From Corella eumyota (lineage: Eukaryota; Chordata; Ascidiacea; Phlebobranchia; Corellidae): 64,000 nucleotides of DNA. Location: the NCBI GenBank assembly GCA_963082875.1, contig OY720099.1, forward strand, positions 9,114,001 through 9,178,000, in the 5' to 3' direction. A model generated the notes under the pieces. That model worked only from the letters and a program-made list of their open reading frames with translations. It was not told the origin of the DNA and searched no databases. The position numbers and the translations under genes are program-made. Shown here one piece after another: positions 37,266 to 64,000 of this stretch (its first letter is position 1; every line of letters begins with the position of its first letter).

Positions 37266-40200
37266 CTAAGCAGCGATTTCATTAGCTTTTTTGAGATCTA
37301 CCTTGACAATTTCATGACTCTTTTTAACAGATGCTGTAGAAGTTTCTTGGGGTTTGTGGGTGGTTATCGAAGCGTAGGTGGTGGGTTTCGTCATTCGAAC
37401 TTTTGGTTCGTCAATTTTGAGCGGGGCCTTTTGTTTGATGACGTCAATGGGTACCTTTGGGGACATAGAAAGGGGCGGAAACGATTTAAGCGGCAAAGTC
37501 GGCGGTGGATACATCGGCATGGGGCCATTAATCATGGGGTTAGGATGATAAATGTAGTTGACAATTGGAGGCATATTGGCTGGGTTATGGGGTACAAAGT
37601 GGTTTGTAGTTGCAGATAAGGGAAATGAATGGGGTGGGCCTCCCATTACAGAATATGTCAAAATGGGTTGCATGCCGCCAGATAAAGTGACTGGTGGGTG
37701 AGTCACCATACCCCCGTTTGAGGAACTTACTGGAGGTGTAGTTGGTGCTATTGATGTTGCTGTCACACTGACCACAGTTTTTGTACCCTCAACCAAAGAA
37801 GTTAAAACTGGGGCCAAGGTTGCCGGGGTGACAGGGGAATCCCTTGCGTTTAAACTACTTGGAGATGATACAACGACAGGAAGTGGCATAGAAGTGATGG
37901 CGTCATCATTGCTGATGGGAGGAGCAGGAATGGCAAGGGGAGTGTGATGAATTGAACCGTTAAACATTGTCTTAATTGGTCTTGCCTAACAAATTAAATT
38001 CAGGTTTATTCACAATTCTGTAGTTTATATTTGTTAAGTTTTTTTAAACTAAAAGAATTCTCTCGATTTTTAAACAAAATTTAACCTGGTCGCATTCTCC
38101 ATCCCTGCACGCTTGACACAAATCGGAATTATGTTGGTTTCGGGGACGGCCCGGTCTTCGATCAATGCGAATCGGGGGCTGCATGAACCCATAGTAAGTC
38201 TGCCCAACTTTGTTGTAGACATTGCACATTACCTGATGTTAAAAATGCCATTTTAGTTTTTTTTTGGCTTAAATATAGCAGAAAGTTACGGTGTTTAAAT
38301 TGTAAGCGTGAGGATTGACTACAACAAAGATTAAGAATTGTGGGAAGAATTGTAACTCTTTTTATAATATTAAATATTTTATTAAATTTTTTTATTACCT
38401 TTGACACTTCTTCGGGATACCACATAACATATTCGAACTTTCCCGAATTGCACTTCTTACATTGTTGGCCATACAACTTGAACTGTACAAACCCCTCGTT
38501 CGTCAGATAATTTAAGTAAAACCAGAACGTCACTCTTCCTTTCATAGAAGTCCAACCGTTTCCGCAATCCTAGCCGCACAGAAAAAAATATTGTTATCTA
38601 TTTGGCCGAACGGCTGTACCGAGACTGTTAAATTTATATTTTACCTGACAACAAAACCGAACTTTAGCACTGTCTCTGTGAAATTTCCATTTGTGTTGCG
38701 GCGCTTGATTGGTGATAGTCAAATACCACACGTGAGGTGGATAAAAGTTACTAAAGAGTCGACTAAATTCACCGTGCCATACAACTTCCATACCACTACA
38801 AGTTACAATTAAACAATATTGATTAGATTTTTTTGTCAACTATCTACAACAACATGAAATAATGTTATGTTGTTAAAGTTGCTTATCAAATAAAGACTTC
38901 TGTGTTAAGTTACTAATTATAAAATATATAGTTATGTTAATATAATTGAAAATTAAGCCCGTTAAAATTCAGTTTAATTCGGTAATATTAAAACATTTTC
39001 AGCGAAATGATTAGACTAACCATCCAATGATCACTCAATTGAAAAAAACTTAATGTTATGTAATATAGAACTATGTAGGAATTTTATCCAAACACTCTCG
39101 AATATAATATTATGTTTTTGCCATAGCTTTAATCTAGATTATTTCACATATTAACCAAATGCCCGATATAGGCCATTTCCGGTTATAACAATAATGTAGG
39201 GACTATACTGCAAAGTATACATAAAAAGTTGTTAAAGTTAATTTTAATTTTATAAACGGCGTAACAGCTGTCTTATACCTGAACCCTATAGACATATTTT
39301 TCAATTTATATTCCGAACACCAAAATTATTTATAATATTTATAATGGCACGTTTGATATTAAAATGCTTTCTTTGTTGGACATATATAGCCTATGCATGG
39401 CACATAATAACCCAAAAAAAACAATGCACGGAAAAAATGGTTCAAATAAATTACCAAATTTAAATGTAGTAAAAAAGACGAAAAAATTTATATTTATATT
39501 CCTAAATTTCAAATGAAAAGTTTGAGGGAAAATATAAATCATATATAAAAAAGCTAAAATTTTAAACCCATTTTTAGATCATTTTAAGTTGTTTTACTGC
39601 TGTAAAAATATTTTTAAATAGACAAGAGTTTGATTTACGTAACATTAAAACGTCGCTGTTAAATGTTAGTTTGAACTGTCAATAATTTTTCAAAAATATA
39701 ATGGTAAAAGTTGTACAAGTTTGAGTCATAGCTTTGCTGTGTATTTGTGTTAACAACCATTTGTAAAAGCTTGTAATCAATCAGTTTTTAAAGTTTGTTT
39801 TTTAGCAAGCGACAGACAGCGGATAATTAGAAAAGGTATCGGAAATTTTATGATCTAATAAAAAATTAAAAACCGTTTCGACACCAACAAAGTTTATTAA
39901 ACAATTTTTTCACTGAAATATTATTAAATACTTTGTTAGAAAACAATTAATTGAGCCCCTGTTTATGTTGACGCATTTTCTTTATTTGTAATTCGACTAC
40001 ACAAAATTGCCAAAGATTTGAAAAGTATAACGCTATTTTCAATAGAAAATATACTATGGGTTAATAATACAATAAAATAATGCAAATGGCACACACTCTT
40101 TGTATTATTTTGATCGACGCATAAAGAGTAGCGTTTTTAAATACTTAGTAAAAATTAGCAGGAAATGACAAAAAGAGTTGCCTGTAGAATATATACGCGT

Positions 40201-40610
40201 GGCCTCTTTGCTAGTTTTGTGTGATATCTATACACAGTTAATGCATAATATACACGCGTATAATATGGGTCACAAGAACGGGTTGCATCTTTTTAGATTA
40301 AAATTACGTCAATTTAGGTATTCTTTATTATATCAACACGTTTATATTATTTATTATTAAATTTATCATATTTATAATTATTTAAAAAAAATCAATGTTG
40401 TACTTACTCGTTATAGCATCCTCCCCCCACCGGCACAACTGGCAGCTGTAAACCCTGTACTGGAATATTCTGGTAAGGTGGTGATCCGTTACTTGGCGGC
40501 ACAGAAAAACTGCAGTTGTACGAATTATTTACTGGAATCGTAGGCGGTAATGGACCTGGCATTGGTCCTGGGTAATTAATATACTGTGGCAACGCGACAG
40601 TGGATGTCAT
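37266..40610 (-). CDS. 3CxxC-type zinc-finger protein (RTP/ZAR1-related)
   Basis: Exons: 40610-40408, 38795-38645, 38569-38399, 38232-38086 and 37985-37266, with matching phases, giving about 463 residues. Residues 1-68 are rich in Pro, Gly and Tyr. Residues about 71-222 form a zf-3CxxC domain. The three CxxC pairs are CQDC (split by an intron), CKKC and CQAC. The typical FxC..C..GW start and a YYGF motif are also seen. Family members include receptor-transporting proteins, which help chemoreceptors reach the surface, and ZAR1, an oocyte RNA-binding factor. The C-terminal 240 residues are Pro/Ser/Thr/Met-rich and low in complexity. No membrane anchor is evident, unlike vertebrate RTPs, so a soluble role is more likely. 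The 1.6-kb first intron shows nothing coding. The start is a clean ATG with no in-frame alternative upstream. Confidence 0.82.
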
Positions 40611-43600
40611 AATAAAAGTTTACAATTTTTGGTTCTTTTTTCTTGAGCGACTGGGTACAGCAATATGGTTTCTTTGCGACAGCTTTACTTTGTACAAACT
40701 AAATACACTTAAAACATAAAAAATAACAAATCTAAGACGGCGCCTCTACAGCTAAATATTATCTGGGTAATGCAATGCAAATTTAATTGGCGCTACGTCT
40801 ATACTACGCCGCGCTACAGTAGCGGAAATGTAACAAAAAAGGCAAGCTCTTTATACCCTAAAACACATGCATGCCGTTATACCACGTAACAGCATGCTGT
40901 CATCAATTTAAACGCTTGCAGTTTCGAAAATTAAGATATATCTTTTAATAGAGTAGTAGGGTGAAATATGATGCTATCTGTAGCAATTTTTTCTCAGGCT
41001 CCCAACAAAAACAACACACCCATACTAAATACAAAAAATATGCCAGAAAAATATATTAATATAACTTTCTTTAGCAAAAATTAACCCTACGCGTATGTTT
41101 CTGAAATGAGTAAAATTCCCTTGGCTTTTCTCCATACGATAAGCCTAAAAAATTTTACGATGGAATATTGTCTGACAAAACATATGCCTAAATTTTCCGC
41201 TTACAAAAACACTTGCCAGGCGCTGGAAATTTGCTTTACCTGTAATTAATTTGGTGTCAATGCTTAACTGAGTAATGCCTATATCCTTGCAAAAGATATT
41301 CCCGGTTGAAAATGAAAACAATAAATCATTTTTCATACAAAACGGATATTATAGCTATAAGAACATCCTTTGTGTATAGACAGTGCCGTTTAAAACAAAG
41401 TGTTGCATAAAACCATAATAACTGCTACTGTATGAGTGATGGAAAAGGTAATGTCGGGACTTATGTACTGAACCCAATTGCCTTTCAGTTTAGCGAAGTG
41501 TCAAAATCGGTTATTTAAACAGGTCGCACGATGTGGTAAATCATAGCGCAGATGATTCTCTGCAACAGCTATAGACTGGAAGAATTATCATTTATAAAGA
41601 TGGCCAGTGGCTTAGCAGGCATTACGCTTCTCAAAAATGAAGTAGGAAACAGTCGATGATGGGAAACTGCTGCCGCTATCATATACCGGATGTATAGATA
41701 GGGTATGAGCCTGCACGCTTATTCGTGCCTAAAGAACAAATAGAAAAAGGCCACATTGCCCGACTTTAACTGGTAGGCTTGCATTATGTTATGATATTTT
41801 AACAAAATTTAGAAAATAGATTTACGATTTTGTTAATATCAATTGTGAAACATTAACCACCTTTCAATTTATAATTATAGCAGCAACAATATTATTTTTC
41901 TACAGAAAAAACATTTTAATTTTTTACTCTGCTCGGCTATAATAAAAAAACAGTTTTAAAATAATTTAATAAAAGGAAACAATGTTGCCAACTTTTCTAT
42001 TTAAATTTACCACACTAAAAAACAATCGTAAATAATTAATAAAAAAAAAATTGCGTATTATATCATTTTAAAGGCAAAAAATCAATAGGTAAACTGTTTT
42101 AACTACGTAATGATACAAAGCACAATAATAACTAACTTTAAAAAGTTAATATATAATTCATTAGTCATCAACAGTAGAATATAAAAGATTATAGTTGCAG
42201 GGCAAAATCGGATTAACCGGTAATGCCACAGCTAAAACAAAATAGAATACTTATTTATTACGTCGTATTTGTTAAAAAACAGTTTTTTGTAACAGCAAAA
42301 GGTGTGAGGTTTAAGTCTTACTAATGTCACTCTTTTTTTTAAACCGGGCCATTACAAATAACATTTCATTAGAATAAATATTAATAAAATGTTACTAAAT
42401 CTTTCGTAAACCTTGTAGAAAACTTTGAAATAAAATATTTTGTATTTTATTATTTTAGAAAGGAGAAATATTGTTAAAGTAAATAGGGTGTATAATAGGT
42501 ATTAAATCATATTCAACTAAATTCAGTTAAGTTAATATTAAAAACTAAGTAAATTTATTTTCATTAAAATAATAACATAATTGTAACAAATTTATGTACA
42601 GAATTTTTAATATAAGCTTATTTTTAACGTCATTAACTTTTTATATACAATTTTGTTCGTATAAAACAACAATTAATGAATTTTACTTAAGAGATTGTTT
42701 AAAAACAAATCAAATATTTAAATTTTTAACATAAGTATTAACTAACATGTAAAAACAAAGTATGCTGTTGTAGCTATTCCTACCCCCGGTTTAAGAGCAA
42801 ATAGTGTGTGTGGTTTAAACCCGAAAGCTTTCGTTCGACACACCATGCAATAATCAACTTTAATTAAGTCTATTTATAACTGTTTATATAGATGGCTTGC
42901 ACTTTAAAAAAAAAAATTAAATTACTTTCTAAATTAAAACAAAGTTCGACCTTTACTTAATTGTTTTATTGAACAGCGAATTATGCCATATCATTGGTTA
43001 CGCGATATGATTTAAAGAAATATACATGAGCATGGCGAAATATAAGTAATTTATGCGACCAGACTAAACAAAGTAAAAACTATTTTTAACTCAGAAGAAA
43101 TTTCATTTTATAGTAGATCTCTACATTTGTAATAAAAAAATTATCAAATAAATATTAATACCTCGAATACACATTCTCGCAATTTGGCGAAAGGTTTCTA
43201 GTAAAAATAAAACAATATTATGACGTCATAAAATTGATGCCCGTTAAACCCAAACAGCGCATGGACGGTCTTGAAAACCACAAATATTGCAAGTACGCCA
43301 CCAGGTGTCGATAACAACGTAATTAACTTAATTAATACACGACATCAAAAACCGAAATAATTCATTATAACAGTGACGTCATATAATATTACGAAAATTA
43401 GACTAAAATGAACATAAATATATATGACATCTCAAATAAAAATAGAATTATGATCAATTTAATGTTGATGTCACCAACTGATGACGTCACACTACTTTTT
43501 ACAGGAAAAATACGCAAACATGTTCGAAATGAAAAAACAACCTAAATAAGGAAAAATAAAATTTTGAGTGGTTGGAAATATTTACAAAATGTAATTTTGT

Positions 43601-44068
43601 CTATTTTGCTACTTAACAAAAAGCATTTTGGTAAGCACCGCTTTAAATACAAAAAAGTTTTTTAAGTTGGATTTCTAGTAAGTTGAACTTGTTTATCGAG
43701 TTGACTTTTATTTTTGTAGAACCCAAATTTTTACAAAGCAACAATCCCATTTAACTTTTAATCCAGTCACGTGATTAGTGATAGTGGCAGGTTACGTAAT
43801 CAGCGACGGCGACATGTTACTGCGTCGTTACAGAGAGATATCATTAACCTTTATATAGGGCGTTAAAAGATTAAGTGCTACGTTCTTTAAGTCGGAGGTT
43901 TACAGACACGAGTAGGATATAAAGTGAGAAAAATGAGTTAATATGTAAGAAGAAATAACATTTAATTGCACGCCGGCGACGCCTTTATGACGTCATAAAA
44001 AAGAACGCTTGATCGCGATACCAATAGAAAGACGTCACGTGCAGGCATTGTTTTTTAATCGCATGCGT
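40611..44068. other. Intergenic DNA with one GC-richer block
   Basis: Mostly AT-rich. The block at about 41380-41790 stands out by higher GC and few homopolymers. It has no long open frame and no tRNA fold that I can see; it is probably a worn dispersed repeat. From 43.2 kb onward TGACGTCA palindromes cluster. A minus-strand AATAAA at 43712-43707 could serve SLK/STK10. Confidence 0.4.
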
Positions 44069-62132
<18,064 letters not shown>

Positions 62133-63314
62133 ATGAATAAAGGAAGCAAGAAAAAGACAAAGCCAACTTTAATATTCCGTCGAAAGGTTATATCTGATTA
62201 CGTCACAAATCCTCCATATTTTTGTCATCCTGTGATTATACCAAACAAAAATAAAAGTAAGTCACACTGTAGGTAATATAGGGCGTACGTTAGGTTACAG
62301 TTTGTAAGCAAAGATTTAAGCTCTGGTATTGTATAGTTACTATCTACGTTTAAAGGTATAAACAGCATACTTTTCATATAAAACCCTGTTTTTTTTATTT
62401 TAATATAAGGTTTTTAGTTTTTGTTTGTTGGTGGTTAATAGAAATGCGCAATATAAGTGCCTTACTCAAATAATTTTATACGAGATGAAAAGTGTGGAAA
62501 TCGAACCGCTGGACTCGCGAGTTGATGCTTGCTGGTACTATTATCCACCACGTGGCTGGGCTGAGATTGTTTAATCTCCCATTCTTGCATTTTATACTAT
62601 ATTATATCATAAAAAACATTTTACCGAATAGTATGCTAAAATATGTAAGGAATTCTTGGTTGCTAGTTTATAGATTATGTTATGCAAATTTATAATTTAA
62701 CAGAATCCTCGGCAACACGATTCAAAACGAAACATGCACATATTTTGAACCCGATTTCAGCAAAACAGATGCTACCTGGTCAGCTAAAATTACCTACAAA
62801 CTACCACAAATCAAAAAAAGATGCAAGTGAACCGACTAAAGATCTCGAGGGTACAATAACGCTATCTGAAAAATTTTCAAAATTTTGCGAACTTGAGAAA
62901 TATGATCTTTGTTCTTCTACTTGGGTTAAAACCAGCGCGAAATTTCGAGAAAGACGTAGATTTACATCGGTAACGAAGCAACCCAAACTCACCGAAATAC
63001 GCGAAAATGATGATAATGACGTCAACCATGACGTCATAAAAAGAAGATGTTTGCTGACGCGGGAGGATCGCGAAAATTTAATTTTTAAATTTCGAGAATC
63101 ACGTTCCCGGAAAAACGAAATTCGAGAAAATGCAAAACTGTCGGCCGAAAAAGGTCAAACCGCTTCAGCAAAAGCAATAACATTAGTTGTAAATGACGTC
63201 ACAAGAAAGCGAAGACTATTTTTGCCGCCTATTAAAAAAATTACGTCACTGAGTCGACTGGGTAACGTATGGATGAGAGACGTTTCGCTAGCGGGCAGCA
63301 GACGCTATAAATAA
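62133..63314 (+). CDS. Small basic orphan protein, two exons
   Basis: I do not recognise this protein. Exon 1 (62133-62256) starts MNKGSKKKTKPTLIFRRK and ends at a consensus donor in phase 1. Exon 2 (62704-63314) accepts phase 1 and runs to a stop, giving 244 residues. Lys and Arg are abundant throughout and clustered, with no signal peptide, membrane segment or coiled coil evident. A nuclear or nucleic-acid-associated role is possible but only inferred from composition. Three perfect TGACGTCA palindromes lie in the coding part of exon 2 and are read in the same frame, each giving an Asp-Val pair (DVN, DVI, DVT). The stop codon overlaps an AATAAA. The 447-base intron contains a SINE-like fragment. 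The matching phases and long open second exon support a real gene. Confidence 0.65.
62490..62575 (-). repeat. tRNA-derived SINE-like fragment
   Basis: On the minus strand, GGTGGATAATAGTACCAGC resembles an A-box region and CAGCGGTTCGATTTCCAC is a good B box about 35 bases later, close to tRNA spacing. The stem pairing is too poor for a working tRNA. It lies in the intron of the small basic gene. Confidence 0.4.
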
Positions 63315-63315
63315 A
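63310..63315 (+). terminator. Polyadenylation signal overlapping the stop codon
   Basis: AATAAA at 63310-63315 includes the TAA stop at 63312-63314 of the basic orphan gene. Another AATAAA occurs near 63893, so which one is used is open. Confidence 0.35.
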
Positions 63316-64000
63316 AAGAACGTTAATTTGCTCTGGATGTCTAAACATGTAATTAAAAAAATTAAAAAATAAGAAGCTTAGTAGACTATTTAATATAAAC
63401 TGCAAACAATTAAAGGATATTACGTAATTGGGTTAATATGTAATAAATTTTATCTACAAGTTATCTTCGGATATAGAAGATACAAAATAATTACATTTTA
63501 ATGAACTTTGGCATCTATGTATTTATGTCAACAATACTAAAATTCACTTTTTAATTTAATTACAATAATTAGCAGACGATAATAATTATTATTGCATTCA
63601 AAGAAATGTTATATACATATGTAACACTTTTGAAGGTTATGCAATTCAACATATTTTAGTTTGATAGCATCACGTTGTCAGCTAGAACAATAATGGTATA
63701 TTGAATAACATTAAAAATACTATTTAACAAATTGCACTGTAACATACTATGCGCAAAATTAAAGTAAAGTGCCATAACTGCAACGAATATGACGTAATAG
63801 TACATAGAACCTAAAAGTTACATGATGATAAATTAAGCGAAGTACAGTGATTGGGCGACAATTATAAAAAACATTTTGTGAAAAAAAAACGCAATAAATT
63901 AAAAATATACAATCCGTGAAAAAAAACTAAAATATGAATTCAGATTGTTTTATGTTTTAAACAAAATAACAATTTACTTTTGAACTTTGTTTTAAAACGA
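63316..64000. other. Non-coding right end
   Basis: AT-rich DNA downstream of the small basic gene; no coding or RNA feature seen. Confidence 0.4.

Noticed and set aside
42298-42345. Possible B-box (GAGGTTTAAGTCTTAC)
   Set aside because: Degenerate match and no partner motif.

Overview
The window looks like nuclear DNA of a tunicate, most likely an ascidian close to Ciona. It is very AT-rich, with small introns bounded by GT..AG, and it carries clear chordate/metazoan genes: an Hmx homeobox gene, a DNMBP/Tuba-type RhoGEF, two claudins, a 3CxxC zinc-finger protein and an SLK/STK10-type kinase. Two genes have an unpaired splice acceptor just before the ATG, as expected where spliced-leader trans-splicing occurs. 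The species call is an inference; the gene calls rest on translated exons whose reading phases I checked from junction to junction.

Layout. 0.4-1.7 kb (+): Hmx homeobox gene, 5' end unclear, then about 2.7 kb of non-coding DNA with a candidate regulatory block. 4.95-21.8 kb (-): an 18-exon DNMBP/Tuba gene with seven SH3 domains, a DH domain and a BAR domain, plus a phase-compatible alternative first exon that would give a short DH-BAR-SH3-SH3 protein. Its first intron holds a 1.36-kb fold-back DNA transposon. 22.8-24.3 kb: a broken Ty3/Gypsy-type LTR retroelement, next to a small TTAA-flanked MITE. 26.5-30.0 kb (+): a five-exon gene I cannot assign, with a helical (TPR-like) C-terminal half and two introns that share a diverged repeat. 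30.4-31.9 kb (-): a complete five-exon claudin. 32.7-33.9 kb (-): a second claudin-like gene that seems to stop after the second membrane helix. 37.3-40.6 kb (-): a 3CxxC zinc-finger (RTP/ZAR1-type) gene. 44.1-58.5 kb (-): an SLK/STK10 kinase with two candidate alternative exons. 62.1-63.3 kb (+): a small basic orphan gene.

There is no operon-like cooperation. Three of the recognised genes do belong to epithelial-cortex biology: claudins form tight junctions, DNMBP is a Cdc42 GEF at junctions, and SLK/STK10 phosphorylate ERM proteins. That may be chance. Mobile DNA is mostly small: fragments of tRNA-derived SINE-like repeats in introns, the fold-back element, the MITE and the LTR fossil. The palindrome TGACGTCA is strongly over-represented and occurs in coding exons as well as outside them.
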